The notes: generated by a model from the letters alone, not told the origin. Counted from the first letter of the stretch, positions 41,278-51,493 are shown. The stretch is DNA of 64,000 bases from Cognatilysobacter bugurensis (GCF_014652095.1 NZ_BMYD01000002.1:486916-550915); one strand, 5' to 3'. A program made the numbers and translations.

Positions 41278-43596
41278 ATGCCCAGACCGTCCGAACCATC
41301 GCCGCGCCTGCCGTCTGATCGACTGCGCGTGGGCGAGTGCCACGTCGACGTGCCCTTGCGAGAGGTGCACGTGCCGGGCGCGCGTCGGCCGTCGCGCATC
41401 ACCCCCAAGGCCATGGGCGTGCTGCTGGCGCTCGTCGACCAGCAGGGACGGGTGGTGACGCGCGATGCGCTGCTCGCCGAGGTCTGGCCGGACACGTTGC
41501 CGACGAACGACGTGCTCACGCAGGCGATCACCTCGCTGCGCAAGGCGTTCGGCGAGGAGCGCGGCGATCCGCGCTATATCGAGACGATCGCAAAGACCGG
41601 GTATCGACTGCTCGCACCGGCTGAGTGGCTCGGCGCGGAGGAGCCCGTCGCCGCAACCGTCTCGACCGCCGCCGCATATCAGCCGTCGGTCACGGCCGAG
41701 TCGCCCGTCCGTGCCGTTGCATCGCCTGCGGTGCCAACGCCTTCTCCGCTGCGGCGCCGGCTCGCGTGGATCGGCGCAGTGCTCGGCGCGATCGCGCTCG
41801 TCGCGCTCGCGTACGCGCTGCTCGCATCGCGCGATCATCCGGCCCCAACCACGCCCGACCAGGTTGCCAGCGACCGCCTCGTGCATGCGCTGCCGGCGGT
41901 GGAGCGGCCGGATTACCGACTGATCACGTCCTCCCCAGGCTTCGAAGGCGGGCCGAGCCTGTCGCCCGACGCGGCGATGGTCGCGTACTTCGCCCTGCCG
42001 ACCGGGCAGCGCGGCACGGCGATCATGGTCCAGACCACCGCACCGAGCCCGCCCCGCCAGCTCACCCAGCCCCCGGCCGGCGCCGACGACATTGCGCCGG
42101 CGTGGTCGCCCGATGGTCGCGAAATCGCGTTCGAGCGCGTCCGGCTCGGCGAGGAGTGCACGATCATGGTGGTGCCGGCGAACGGCGGCACCGGTCGTCG
42201 GGTCGGTCGCTGCGACCCGGACAACCGCCCGAGCTTCGACTGGACCCACGACGGCCGCGGCCTGATCTTCGGCAGTCGCGGCACACTCGGTGACAACCGC
42301 GGACTGCGCGTGCTCGATCTCGCGAGCGGCGAGTGGCGCGCAGTCGATTACGCGGCGAACCCGCGCGACATCGACGCGTTCCCGCGGTACTCGCCGGACG
42401 GCCGCTGGATCGTGTTCGTCCGCAATTCCCCGCTCGGCGACTTCTGGCGCATCCCCGCCGGCGGCGGCCACGCGACCCGGCTCACCGATCTGCGCACCGA
42501 CATCGGCGAGTGGGACTTCACCCCCGACGGCCGGGCGCTCGTGTTCTCGCGCTGGCGCGAGAGCGAGAGCCGTCTATACAGGCTCGATCTCGACACCGGC
42601 CTCGTGCAGGACCTCGGCATCGGCGACGGGGACCAGCCTGCGATCGCGGCGCGCAGCCCCGGGCTCGCGTTCTCCCAGCAGCGCAATTACTTCGGCCTGT
42701 ACCGCTTCGACCTCACCGGCGTGACGCCGCCGGAGCGCCTGTTCCCGTCTTCGGGGCGCGACCGGTTGCCGGCGATTGCCCCGGACGGCCGCCAACTCGC
42801 GTTCGCGTCGGATCGTTCAGGCCGCTTCGGGCTCTGGTGGGGCGACCTGCAAAAGCCCGACTCGCTGAGGCTCATTGAAGGGGTTCTGCCGGAGACGCGC
42901 TTCCTGCCGGACTGGTCGGCCGACTCCGAGCGCCTGCTCGTGGTGGGCACGGTGCCCCGCGGCGGCGCGCCAGGCCTGTTCGAGGTGACACCTGCGAGCG
43001 GCCGGGTGGCGCGGCTGCCGGTGCCATCGGGCGAGCCGGTGCAGGCCGCGTATGTCCCAGGCGACGGGCGGCGCGTGCTGGTCGTGGCCGGCACGGGCGA
43101 TGGTCGCCTGGAGCTCGTGCTCTACGATCGGTCGGCGACACCGTGGCGCCGGCTCGCGGCGATCGACGACGTGTCGCTTGCGCACGTCGACGCACCTCGG
43201 AACCGCGTCCTGTTCACGCGACCGGGGCGGGCCGGTCTGACCCAGGCCGACCTCTCGCTGTCACCGGGGAGCATCCGCGCCCTGCCGGGCGAGCAGCCGG
43301 CGGTGCTGCGCTTCCGGCAGTGGACGGTCGCGCCCGATGGCTCGGTCGTGGTGATCCAGCGCACTCCCGGCTGCGGGGCGCGGATGACCGTGCTGGGGAC
43401 GGGTGAGTCCAGTGCGCAGGCGAACGAAATCTCGCGCTGCCTCGACACCGATCGGATCGCCGCGAGCAGCGGACTGAGCCTTTCGGGCGACGGGCGCTAC
43501 GCATTCGTCTCGATTTCCGAGTCGCTCGGCGGCGATATCGGCTTCATGACCTTGCCGAGCTCACCCGAGGCGCTGTGGCCTGGTGCGGGCAAGTGA
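41278..43596 (+). CDS. Membrane-anchored winged-helix regulator with TolB-like beta-propeller
   Basis: 772 residues. Residues about 12-115 form an OmpR/PhoB-type winged helix (ITPKAMGVLLALVDQQG, VVTRDALLAEVW, NDVLTQAITSLRKAFG, YIETIAKTGYRL). A proline/alanine linker and one TM helix (about 162-183) follow. The rest, about 570 residues, is a series of propeller blades with the SPDG/TPDG-type turns of TolB/WD40-like repeats, which would be periplasmic. The plan is that of CadC one-component regulators, which bind DNA at the membrane and sense outside the cytoplasm. Ligand and targets are unknown. The AraC gene follows 130 bp later. Confidence 0.87.
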   Translation: MPRPSEPSPRLPSDRLRVGECHVDVPLREVHVPGARRPSRITPKAMGVLLALVDQQGRVVTRDALLAEVWPDTLPTNDVLTQAITSLRKAFGEERGDPRYIETIAKTGYRLLAPAEWLGAEEPVAATVSTAAAYQPSVTAESPVRAVASPAVPTPSPLRRRLAWIGAVLGAIALVALAYALLASRDHPAPTTPDQVASDRLVHALPAVERPDYRLITSSPGFEGGPSLSPDAAMVAYFALPTGQRGTAIMVQTTAPSPPRQLTQPPAGADDIAPAWSPDGREIAFERVRLGEECTIMVVPANGGTGRRVGRCDPDNRPSFDWTHDGRGLIFGSRGTLGDNRGLRVLDLASGEWRAVDYAANPRDIDAFPRYSPDGRWIVFVRNSPLGDFWRIPAGGGHATRLTDLRTDIGEWDFTPDGRALVFSRWRESESRLYRLDLDTGLVQDLGIGDGDQPAIAARSPGLAFSQQRNYFGLYRFDLTGVTPPERLFPSSGRDRLPAIAPDGRQLAFASDRSGRFGLWWGDLQKPDSLRLIEGVLPETRFLPDWSADSERLLVVGTVPRGGAPGLFEVTPASGRVARLPVPSGEPVQAAYVPGDGRRVLVVAGTGDGRLELVLYDRSATPWRRLAAIDDVSLAHVDAPRNRVLFTRPGRAGLTQADLSLSPGSIRALPGEQPAVLRFRQWTVAPDGSVVVIQRTPGCGARMTVLGTGESSAQANEISRCLDTDRIAASSGLSLSGDGRYAFVSISESLGGDIGFMTLPSSPEALWPGAGK

Positions 43597-43726
43597 TTGA
43601 AATTTAATAGAACTGTGGTTTCGTAATTCTTTCGCGACAAATTCGGACAAGTCTCCGGCAAATTTCCTGCAACTGGCGCGCGGATTCGGCAAAACGAATC
43701 GCCTGATCCAGACACAGGGGTTTGCG

Positions 43727-44638
43727 ATGGATGTTCATGTTTCCGCTGCAGCGACCGGCCCGAACTGGGCTGATCGCGGCCAGCAGCTCCAGCTCGAGCC
43801 GTCTCCGACGGTACCGGCCCGCTGCGTCGGGGTCTCACGGCTTGGCAGCGTGCAGACCGGCGCGGTGTTCACGCTGTGGCTCCAGCTGCGCGGCAGCAGC
43901 TGGATCGAGGCGAAGGAAGGTCGCTTCCGGCTGCGCAGCGGTGACTGGATCGCGTTCGAACGTGACTCGCGCCCCGCGCTGCAGAGCGATCGCCACGGCG
44001 TGTGCATCGGCCTGTCGCTGACGCAGGACGCACTGCGCACGATCGGCCGCCTCGCCGACTCCACGTTCTATGCGGGCCGCGGCCACGTGAGCCGCAGCGA
44101 TGCACGCACCACGCTGCGCCTGTGGCGCGAAGCCTCCCGTCGCCTCACGGCCCAGGAGCCGGGTGCGGCCGCCGACGTCGGCGCGCTGTGGCCGCTGCTG
44201 CTGCACCTCACCGGCCTGCAGGCCGACCTCGCGGCGCGCGTCGAGCGCTGCCCGGGGCGTTCGCGCAACCGCAAGCGCCAGGTCTTTGCCCGGCTGCAGC
44301 GCTCGCTGATGTATCTCGAGGGCCACTGCGACCGCATGGTGCGCATCACCGAACTCGCCGAGCTCACGAGCTTCTCGAGCTGGTATTTCTCGAAGACGTT
44401 CCACGCGCTGTTCGACGAAAGCCCCCAGGCCGCCGCCGCCCGCCTGCGCCTGGAGCACGCCGCCGAGCTGTTGCGCACGACCTCGATGATGATCGGCGAG
44501 GTCGCGTCGGCCAGTGGCTTTGACAACCCGTGCAGCTTCTCGCGGGCCTTCCGCGCCCGGTTTGGCGTGTCGGCCTCGCGCTACCGCAGCGCCGCCGTGC
44601 GCCGCCTGCCGGCTCCCGAGGCGCGTCGCGCCGCCTGA
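43727..44638 (+). CDS. AraC-family transcriptional regulator
   Basis: 303 residues. The C-terminal third is the AraC/XylS double helix-turn-helix: ITELAELTSFSSWYFSKTFH for the first and IGEVASASGFDNPCSFSRAF for the second, ending with FGVSASRYR. The N-terminal region is a cupin-like sensor with no recognised ligand. The preceding 130 bp are AT-rich for this genome (including TTGAAA at 43597-43602) and probably contain its promoter. A bidirectional terminator follows. Confidence 0.93.
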   Translation: MDVHVSAAATGPNWADRGQQLQLEPSPTVPARCVGVSRLGSVQTGAVFTLWLQLRGSSWIEAKEGRFRLRSGDWIAFERDSRPALQSDRHGVCIGLSLTQDALRTIGRLADSTFYAGRGHVSRSDARTTLRLWREASRRLTAQEPGAAADVGALWPLLLHLTGLQADLAARVERCPGRSRNRKRQVFARLQRSLMYLEGHCDRMVRITELAELTSFSSWYFSKTFHALFDESPQAAAARLRLEHAAELLRTTSMMIGEVASASGFDNPCSFSRAFRARFGVSASRYRSAAVRRLPAPEARRAA

Positions 44639-44653
44639 TACGGGTTGATCCCG

Positions 44654-44689
44654 CACGAAAAAGGCCGCCCTCGGGCGGCCTTTTTCGTG
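44654..44689. terminator. Bidirectional terminator between araC-type gene and ppa
   Basis: Perfect inverted repeat CACGAAAAAGGCCGCC / GGCGGCCTTTTTCGTG with a 4-nt loop. A-run and T-run on either side let it act for the plus-strand AraC gene and the minus-strand ppa gene. Confidence 0.95.
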
Positions 44690-44706
44690 GTCGTTGCGAT
44701 GCCGGA

Positions 44707-45255
44707 TCAGAAGTTCGGCTTCTCGGCGCTCGCTTCGTAGCGGGCGATCGCCTCGCGCAGGATCGACTTTGCCTCTTCGGCGCCGCCCCAGCCCTCGATC
44801 TTCACCCACTTGCCCTTCTCGAGATCCTTGTAGTGCTCGAAGAAGTGGCCGATGCGCTCGCACCAGTGCGGGCTGACCTTGCCGATGTCGTCGACGTGGC
44901 TGTAGCCGTTAAAGACCTTGTCGACCGGGACCGCGAGCAGCTTCTCGTCGCTGCCGGCCTCGTCGCTCATCTTGAGCACGCCGACTGGGCGGCACCGGAT
45001 CACCGAGCCGGGCACCAGCGGCAGCGGCAGGATGACCATCACGTCGGCCGGGTCGCCGTCGCCGCAAAGCGTGTGCGGCACGTAGCCGTAGTTGCACGGG
45101 TAGCGCATCGGCGTCGACAGGATGCGATCGACGAAGATCGCGCCGGTCTCCTTGTCCACTTCGTACTTGACGGGCTCGGCGTCCTTCGGGATTTCGATGA
45201 TGACGTTGATTTCGTCCGGCGGGTTCTTGCCGGTGGGGACGAGGGACAGGCCCAT
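44707..45255 (-). CDS. ppa: Soluble inorganic pyrophosphatase (family I)
   Basis: 182 residues, the usual family-I length. The metal-site signature DGDPADVMV (Asp66, Asp68, Asp71) follows the conserved RYPCNYGYVPHTLCG, and IPKDAEPVKYEVDKETG sits at the N-terminus. It hydrolyses PPi to phosphate in the cytoplasm and drives biosynthetic reactions forward. It lies in a minus-strand group with a channel gene and the membrane pyrophosphatase hppA. Confidence 0.97.
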   Translation of the reverse strand: MGLSLVPTGKNPPDEINVIIEIPKDAEPVKYEVDKETGAIFVDRILSTPMRYPCNYGYVPHTLCGDGDPADVMVILPLPLVPGSVIRCRPVGVLKMSDEAGSDEKLLAVPVDKVFNGYSHVDDIGKVSPHWCERIGHFFEHYKDLEKGKWVKIEGWGGAEEAKSILREAIARYEASAEKPNF

Positions 45256-45442
45256 TCGGAGCTCCAGTGATGACGCCCGACCGGCCGGCGGCCGTGGGCA
45301 GGAAAACGGGCGCGCATTCTAACCGCCGCCCATGCTGCAGTGCGGCGTGTTGCAGTGCGGGATACGTTCGGGGTGCACGAGGCCGGACACGACGCGGCCC
45401 CGCCGGAGCGGGGCCGCAAGGCAAGGCTCGACGCGCGACGGA

Positions 45443-47083
45443 TCAGCCCTGCGGCGGGTTTCCGTTGTCGCGATCGAGATACTGGTCCGCCCAGCGCTGG
45501 GCGATGCGGCCGGCCGCATCGCGCCCGCCGAGGCCGAACGCCAGCGCCACGGCCACCGCCACGGCGCCGAGCACTAGGCCGAACGCGAGGTTGACGATCT
45601 CGTCGGCAATGCCCATCGCGCGCAGGCCCATCGCGATGACGAGGCCCAGGATCGCAACGCGCGCGATGCGGGCCAGGCCGATCGAGTTGTCCCGGTTCGC
45701 GCGCTGGATCGCATTGGCAGCCAGGTCGGCCAGCCAGTAGCCGACAACGAAGATCACGAGGCCGAGCAGCACGTTCGCACCAAACTCGATGAACGTCTCG
45801 AGCAGATCGTGGACGCCCTCGAAGCCGAGCAGCGAGGCCGCCTCGACGGTGGCGAACAGCATGATGAAGAACAGCGCGACGCGGCCGCCCAGCTCGGACA
45901 GCGACACCCGCGGGCTGCGAAGAGCCGGGGTCATCGTGCTGGTCGGGCGCACTGTGGTGGTGCCGGTCGACGAAAGTGGCACGTCGATGCCCGGCGTGCC
46001 AGCGGTCTCGCCGGTCGAGAGGGTTGTGTCCGTCACCGCGATCGTCGGCTCGTCGGACTGGCTGGTCGGCGCAAACGCATGGCCGAGGCCGATCCGCTCG
46101 GGCACGCGGTCGAAGCCCAGGTTCGCGAGCAGGCGGGTGACCAGTTCGGCGACGAAGCGGCCGAGGAACCATGCAATCAACAGGATCGCGGCGGCGGCCA
46201 GCACGTTCGGCACGGCGTAGAGGAAGATCTCGAGCATGCCGGTCAGCGGCTCGGAGATCGCCTCGATCTGCAGCGCATCGAGCGCGGCGATCAGCGTCGG
46301 CACGATGATGAGGATGAAGGCGAGCGTGCCGCCGAGCTGCGACAGCTTCATGCCGCGCGTGGCTTCGTGGCCCTGGCTGAAGCGATCCATGCCAGTGGCG
46401 GCGAGCAGGTTGGTCACCAGCCCGCGAACGGCCTTTGCGACGATCCAGCCGACGACCGCGATCACCGCCGCCGCGAACAGGTTCGGCAGGATCCCGAGCA
46501 GGCTCGAGGTCATGCCGGTCAGCGGCTCCATGAGCCCGTCGATCTGCAGCGTGCCGACGATGGCCGGCAGGAACAGCAGCAGCACGAGCCAGTAGGCGAC
46601 GTTGCCCATCGTGTTCGAGATCGGCTGCATGTCCGCGCCCTGCGACAGCCGCTCGTCGAGCTTGGTCGCCCCGAGCGCGCGGTTGACGATCGAACGCACG
46701 ACGGTCGCGACGAGCCAGGCCAGCACGGCCAGCGCGAACGCCAGCAGCAGTCGCGGCAGGTACATCATCACCGTCGTCGCCAGTGTCGATAGCGGCCCGG
46801 ACACCCCTTCCACGCGCAGCACGCTGAATGCGCCAATCAGCGCGAGCAGCAGCACCGCCCAGAACACGATGCGGCTTGCGATGTGCTCGAAGTTCACGTG
46901 CGATTGCGTGTGCGTCGCCAGCCGGTGGTTCGTGCCGACGCGCGCAAGCAGGTTGCGCGTCGCAGCGCTGAGCGCGAGTGCGACGAGCCAGCCGATCAGC
47001 ACGATCGCCAGCGCGCCCAGAATGCTCGGCAAGTACACGCCGAGCGAGCGTTCGAGGGAGTCTTGCCAAGTCACCGGTTGCAT
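45443..47083 (-). CDS. Mechanosensitive-type membrane protein with repeated conserved TM helices
   Basis: 546 residues from ATG 47083 (AAGGAGAGCGTCG upstream). Five copies of an amphipathic repeat of the form LPxLLxAxxIxxxGWxVAxxxRxxxxxLLAxxGxD are visible near residues 17-50, 107-140, 197-233, 288-325 and 430-465. Other hydrophobic helices lie between them, and a disordered Thr/Ser/Pro stretch spans about 338-395. This is the conserved-TM-helix family linked to MscS. The last helix (LVLGAVAVAVALAFGLGGRDAAG) resembles the MscS pore helix, but the protein stops about 20 residues later without the MscS beta-domain. Ion conduction is an inference. Confidence 0.82.
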   Translation of the reverse strand: MQPVTWQDSLERSLGVYLPSILGALAIVLIGWLVALALSAATRNLLARVGTNHRLATHTQSHVNFEHIASRIVFWAVLLLALIGAFSVLRVEGVSGPLSTLATTVMMYLPRLLLAFALAVLAWLVATVVRSIVNRALGATKLDERLSQGADMQPISNTMGNVAYWLVLLLFLPAIVGTLQIDGLMEPLTGMTSSLLGILPNLFAAAVIAVVGWIVAKAVRGLVTNLLAATGMDRFSQGHEATRGMKLSQLGGTLAFILIIVPTLIAALDALQIEAISEPLTGMLEIFLYAVPNVLAAAAILLIAWFLGRFVAELVTRLLANLGFDRVPERIGLGHAFAPTSQSDEPTIAVTDTTLSTGETAGTPGIDVPLSSTGTTTVRPTSTMTPALRSPRVSLSELGGRVALFFIMLFATVEAASLLGFEGVHDLLETFIEFGANVLLGLVIFVVGYWLADLAANAIQRANRDNSIGLARIARVAILGLVIAMGLRAMGIADEIVNLAFGLVLGAVAVAVALAFGLGGRDAAGRIAQRWADQYLDRDNGNPPQG

Positions 47084-47222
47084 CGACGCTCTCCTTGGAT
47101 CACAGGCAGCAGACCCACGGCCTGCCGGTCGCGGCACGATGCAGAACCGCAAGTGAATGCCATGTCGCGCAAAAAGGAAGCGGCCCGCAGGCCGCTTCGG
47201 AGCGTGGCGCTTCGGCAGCTCG

Positions 47223-49250
47223 CTACAGCACGGGCACCAGCAACAGCGCGACGATGTTGATGATCTTGATGAGCGGGTTGATCGCCGGGCCCGCCGTGTC
47301 CTTGTATGGATCGCCGACCGTGTCACCGGTGACCGCGGCCTTGTGGGCCTCGCTGCCCTTGCCACCGTGATGGCCGTCTTCGATGTGCTTCTTCGCGTTG
47401 TCCCAAGCGCCACCGCCGGTGGTCATCGAGATCGCGACGAACAGCCCGGTGACGATCGTGCCGATCAGAAGCCCGCCGAGCGCTTTCGGCCCCAGCAGCA
47501 GGCCGACGAGCACGGGCACCGCGACCGGCAGCAGCGACGGCAGAATCATTTCCTTGATCGCCGACTTGGTCAGCATGTCGACCGCGCGGTCGTACTGCGG
47601 GCGTCCCGTCCCTTCGAGGATGCCGGGGATCTCGCGGAACTGGCGGCGCACTTCCTCGACGACAGCCCCCGCCGCGCGCCCGACGGCTTCCATCGCCATC
47701 GCGCCGAACAGGTACGGGATCAGGCCGCCGAGCAGCAGGCCGATGATCACCTCGTGGTCGGAGAGGTCGAACGTGAACACCTCGCCGGGATTGTTTGCCT
47801 GCAGGTTGGCCGTGTAATCGGCGAACAGCACAAGCGCCGCGAGCGCCGCCGAGCCGATCGCATAGCCCTTCGTCACCGCCTTCGTCGTGTTGCCGACCGC
47901 GTCGAGTGGGTCGGTCACTGCGCGCACCTCGGGCGGGAGCTCGGCCATTTCAGCGATGCCGCCGGCGTTGTCGGTGATCGGCCCGTACGCATCGAGCGCG
48001 ACGATCATGCCGGCCATCGACAGCATCGACGTGGCCGCAATCGCTATGCCGTAAAGACCGGCGAGTGCAAACGCGCCCCAGATTGCGGCGCACACGGCGA
48101 GCACCGGCAGCGCCGTCGACCGCATCGACACCCCGAGGCCCGCGATGATGTTCGTGCCGTGTCCCGTGGTGGACGCCTGCGCGATGTGGCGCACGGGTTT
48201 GAACTGCGTGCCGGTGTAGTACTCGGTGATCCACATGATCGCGCCGGTCAGCACCAGCCCGACCAGCGCGCATAGGAACAGGTCGATCGCGCCGAGCGGC
48301 GAGCCGCCCATCATGTCGGCGGTGACGAACCAGAACGCGATCGCGGCAAGCACGCCCGACACGATCACGCCGCGGTAGAGCGCCCCCATGATCGACCCGC
48401 CATCTTTGACCTTGACCACCAGCGAGCCAAGAATCGACGCGACGATCGACACGCCGCCGAGCACGAGCGGGTAGAGCACGGCATTCGGCCCGACCTCGGT
48501 GGCCATCAGCCCGCCGAGCAACATCGTCGCGATCACGGTGACCGCATACGTCTCGAACAGGTCCGCGGCCATTCCGGCGCAATCGCCGACGTTGTCGCCC
48601 ACGTTGTCGGCGATCACCGCAGGATTGCGCGGGTCGTCCTCGGGGATGCCGGCCTCGACCTTGCCCACGAGATCCGCGCCGACGTCCGCGCCCTTCGTGA
48701 AGATGCCGCCCCCAAGCCGCGCGAAGATCGAGATCAGCGACGAGCCGAATGCGAGCCCGACCAGCGCATGCAGCGCTTCGCCAGGCTCGGTGCCCATCGC
48801 GAGCAAGGCCCACCAGTAGCCGGCCACGCCGAGCAGGCCGAGGCCCACGACGAGCATCCCGGTGATCGCGCCGCCGCGGAACGCCACGTCCATCGCCGGT
48901 GCGATGCCCCGGCGCGCGGCTTCCGCGGTCCGCACGTTCGCGCGCACCGACACGTTCATGCCGATGTAGCCCGCCGCACCCGACAGCACCGCGCCGATCA
49001 CGAAGCCGATCGCGCTGAGCCAGTCGAGAAAGAAACCGATGAGCAGGCACAGTGCCACGCCGGCGATCGCGATCGTCGTGTACTGGCGGTTGAGATAAGC
49101 GCGTGCGCCTTCCTGGATCGCGCCGGCGATCTCGAGCATGCGTTCGTTGCCGGCAGGCTGCGCGGTGATCCAGCGCGCGGAGACGATCCCGTAGAGGATC
49201 GCAATGACGGCGCACGCCAGCGCCAGGGACAAACCGTACTGCTCCAGCAT
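47223..49250 (-). CDS. hppA: Proton-translocating membrane pyrophosphatase
   Basis: 675 residues from ATG 49250, preceded by GGGAGGGG. About sixteen TM helices are expected. The substrate site is plain: [20 protein letters not shown] followed by [20 protein letters not shown]. At the position that sets potassium dependence the sequence is GNTTKAVT: Lys where K+-dependent enzymes have Ala, and Thr three residues on, so this should be the K+-independent H+-pumping type. It couples PPi hydrolysis (or synthesis) to a proton gradient. ppa and pfp nearby use the same PPi pool. Confidence 0.96.
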   Translation of the reverse strand: MLEQYGLSLALACAVIAILYGIVSARWITAQPAGNERMLEIAGAIQEGARAYLNRQYTTIAIAGVALCLLIGFFLDWLSAIGFVIGAVLSGAAGYIGMNVSVRANVRTAEAARRGIAPAMDVAFRGGAITGMLVVGLGLLGVAGYWWALLAMGTEPGEALHALVGLAFGSSLISIFARLGGGIFTKGADVGADLVGKVEAGIPEDDPRNPAVIADNVGDNVGDCAGMAADLFETYAVTVIATMLLGGLMATEVGPNAVLYPLVLGGVSIVASILGSLVVKVKDGGSIMGALYRGVIVSGVLAAIAFWFVTADMMGGSPLGAIDLFLCALVGLVLTGAIMWITEYYTGTQFKPVRHIAQASTTGHGTNIIAGLGVSMRSTALPVLAVCAAIWGAFALAGLYGIAIAATSMLSMAGMIVALDAYGPITDNAGGIAEMAELPPEVRAVTDPLDAVGNTTKAVTKGYAIGSAALAALVLFADYTANLQANNPGEVFTFDLSDHEVIIGLLLGGLIPYLFGAMAMEAVGRAAGAVVEEVRRQFREIPGILEGTGRPQYDRAVDMLTKSAIKEMILPSLLPVAVPVLVGLLLGPKALGGLLIGTIVTGLFVAISMTTGGGAWDNAKKHIEDGHHGGKGSEAHKAAVTGDTVGDPYKDTAGPAINPLIKIINIVALLLVPVL

Positions 49251-49460
49251 GGACCCCTCCCTTGGAAGCGGATACATCACGGGACAACGGAACGTCTGCT
49301 TTCGGTTGTGATGCCGCGTGCTCCCGATCCGGGACCCGGTGCGCCGGGACGCCATCGCGCGGCGTTCCGACTATCGCACAGGCCCACCGGGGGTAATGCG
49401 TGAAGCGCGATTCAGTCAGCGCATGCGAGCGTCGCCGCCGACCCACCGCAGGAGCCGCCG

Positions 49461-50033
49461 ATGTCCGCCCAAACCCGCCGCTGTTCGCATGACGTCTGCT
49501 CGACGGGCCGGGCCCGCTTCGTCGCAGTCGCATTCGTTGCCTGGTGCGGCGTGGCCGTCGGCCCCGCGTGGGCGGCGCCGCCGGCTGCCGCGACCCCGGA
49601 GATCGTGCGGCCGGACGCCACCGCCCAGGACCCGGGCGTCGCGCACACGCTTCGTACGATTCCGGAAGCCTGCGCGCGCCTGGAAGGCCGCTTCACCGGC
49701 GACGCGGCGCAGCCCTACGCATTCGCCGCCGCGCGTTCGCGCCCGAACTGCCAGCCGCGTGCCCGCCTCGTGGACGCCTCGAAGGTCAAGCCGTCGGTCG
49801 CATCGGGATGGGTCTTCAATGACGAGATCCGGGTGCCGAACGCCGCCTGCCCGGCGCAGCGCGCGGTCGTGCGCGTGTGGCACAAGGCGGTCGACGTGTC
49901 ACCGCCGAAACTGGACGCCCAGGGCCGTGCGCGCCTGTACCTGCAGGACGCGCAGAAGGCTGCGCAAGCCGATCAGGTTGCCGCGGTGCCGCAGTTTGCG
50001 GCGCAGGTGGTCGTTGAGGGGAAGTGCAGCTGA
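49461..50033 (+). CDS. Predicted secreted protein of unknown function
   Basis: 190 residues with an N-terminal signal (hydrophobic ARFVAVAFVAWCGVAVGPAWA, cleavage before APP). The mature region has four Cys residues (in EACARLEG, RPNCQPR, NAACPAQ and the terminal GKCS), which suggests disulfides. It also has a basic central part and a Gln/Ala-rich helix near the end. I do not recognise the family. It is divergent from hppA (210 bp) and convergent with pfp (171 bp), so it interrupts the pyrophosphate group without evident connection to it. Confidence 0.72.
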   Translation: MSAQTRRCSHDVCSTGRARFVAVAFVAWCGVAVGPAWAAPPAAATPEIVRPDATAQDPGVAHTLRTIPEACARLEGRFTGDAAQPYAFAAARSRPNCQPRARLVDASKVKPSVASGWVFNDEIRVPNAACPAQRAVVRVWHKAVDVSPPKLDAQGRARLYLQDAQKAAQADQVAAVPQFAAQVVVEGKCS

Positions 50034-50204
50034 CGGCCTCTACGGGCTTAGCCGGTTCGTCCTCGATGTTGGGCGTCTGCTTGGCGTCGGGCTGTCGAAG
50101 AAAGCGGGGCGGTGGCTGTTTGACAGCGGCTGGCCAGCGTTCGTGCGGGATCGGCGTGCAGCCCTGAAGTACTGAAAATGCCCCGCGCCGTGCCTCCGCC
50201 GACT

Positions 50205-51485
50205 TCAAAAGCCGGCGGGCGGCAACCGCTGCGGCACCAGCCGGTTTGCGAGCCGCACGTATTTCGGCAGCCCGTCGCGCCCGTACGGCGGCGGCGCTTC
50301 ACCGCGGATCAGCGGCTCGAGGTAACGCCGCGCCGCGTCGGTGATGCCGAAACCGTCCTCGCGGATGAAGCCGTCCGGCATCGTCTTCTCGTGGTTGGCG
50401 ATCTCTTCGAGCGGAGCGGGGCGGACCGTCCAGCGGTACGGGGCATCCGACGTCCGCACGATGACCGGCATCGTCCCGTTCATCCCCTTGAGCGCGTATT
50501 CGACGGCGGCCTTGCCAACCGCTTGGGCCTGCTTGAGGTCGGTCGCCGACGCGAGATGGCGCGCCGAGCGCTGCAGGTAATCGGGCAGCGTCCAATGCAC
50601 CTTGTGCCCGAGCGCATCCTTCACGCGCCCGGCAAGCCACGCCGCCACGCCGCCGAGCTGCGTGTGTCCGAACGCGTCCTTCCCGCCGCCGGCGTCGGCG
50701 ACAAATCGTCCGTCGGCCGTGCGGATGCCCTCGCTGGCCACCACGACGCAGTGGCCCACGCGCGCCACCGTCGCATCGACCTGCGCGAGAAACGCCGCCT
50801 GGTCGAACTCGCGTTCGGGAAACAGAATGATGTGCGGCGCCTCGTCGAGCTCGCGCCCCGCAAGGCCGGCGGCCGCGGCCAGCCAGCCCGCGTGGCGGCC
50901 CATCGCCTCGTAGACGAAGACCTTCGTCGAGGTGTCGGCCATTGCGATCACGTCCAGCGCGGCCTCGCGCACCGACACCGCGGTGTACTTCGCCGCCGAG
51001 CCGAATCCAGGGCAGGTGTCGGTCACCGCGAGGTCGTTGTCGACCGTCTTCGGCACGCCGATGCAGGTGAGCGGGTAGCCGAACTCGGCCGCGAGCCTGG
51101 AGACCTTGAGCGCCGTATCGGCCGAATCGTTGCCCCCGTTGTAGAGAAACCAGCGCACATCGTGCGCGCGGAACACCTCGAGCATGCGCTCGTACTTGGG
51201 CCGGTCGTCCTCGAGCGATTTGAGCTTGACCCGGCACGAGCCGAATGCGCCGCCGGGCGTGTGCGCGAGCGCGCGGATCGTCGCCGCGGACTCGTGCGAG
51301 GTGTCGATGAGCTCCTCGCGCAGCGCGCCGAGGATGCCGTTGCGACCGGCGAGCACGCGCAGCTTGCGCGCGCGGGCGGCGGTGATCACGGCCGAGGCGG
51401 TGGCGTTGATGACCGCCGTGACGCCGCCGGACTGGGCGTAGAACAGCGTGCCTCGTGAAGGGACGGTCAAGCGTTCGCGGGCCAT
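50205..51485 (-). CDS. pfp: Pyrophosphate-type 6-phosphofructokinase
   Basis: 426 residues from ATG 51485. The PFK fold begins FYAQSGGVTAVINATA. The phosphoryl-donor site reads GGNDSAD at 118-124 and the substrate site PKTVDND at 146-152. Asp rather than Gly in the GGxD element, together with DND rather than DGD, is the pattern of PPi-dependent enzymes. It interconverts fructose 6-phosphate and fructose 1,6-bisphosphate using PPi/Pi reversibly. It lies near hppA and ppa, which share that metabolite, and is divergent from adk. Confidence 0.92.
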   Translation of the reverse strand: MARERLTVPSRGTLFYAQSGGVTAVINATASAVITAARARKLRVLAGRNGILGALREELIDTSHESAATIRALAHTPGGAFGSCRVKLKSLEDDRPKYERMLEVFRAHDVRWFLYNGGNDSADTALKVSRLAAEFGYPLTCIGVPKTVDNDLAVTDTCPGFGSAAKYTAVSVREAALDVIAMADTSTKVFVYEAMGRHAGWLAAAAGLAGRELDEAPHIILFPEREFDQAAFLAQVDATVARVGHCVVVASEGIRTADGRFVADAGGGKDAFGHTQLGGVAAWLAGRVKDALGHKVHWTLPDYLQRSARHLASATDLKQAQAVGKAAVEYALKGMNGTMPVIVRTSDAPYRWTVRPAPLEEIANHEKTMPDGFIREDGFGITDAARRYLEPLIRGEAPPPYGRDGLPKYVRLANRLVPQRLPPAGF

Positions 51486-51493
51486 GCGGGTCC

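Noticed and set aside
45393..45417. GC-rich hairpin (GCGGCCCC / GGGGCCGC) after the channel gene as a terminator
   Set aside because: The arms pair well, but no T run follows on the minus strand, so I did not call it an intrinsic terminator.
50190..50215. Palindromic CCGCCG...CGGCGG stretch at the end of pfp as a terminator
   Set aside because: It overlaps the last pfp codons and has no T tract on either side; pairing is imperfect.
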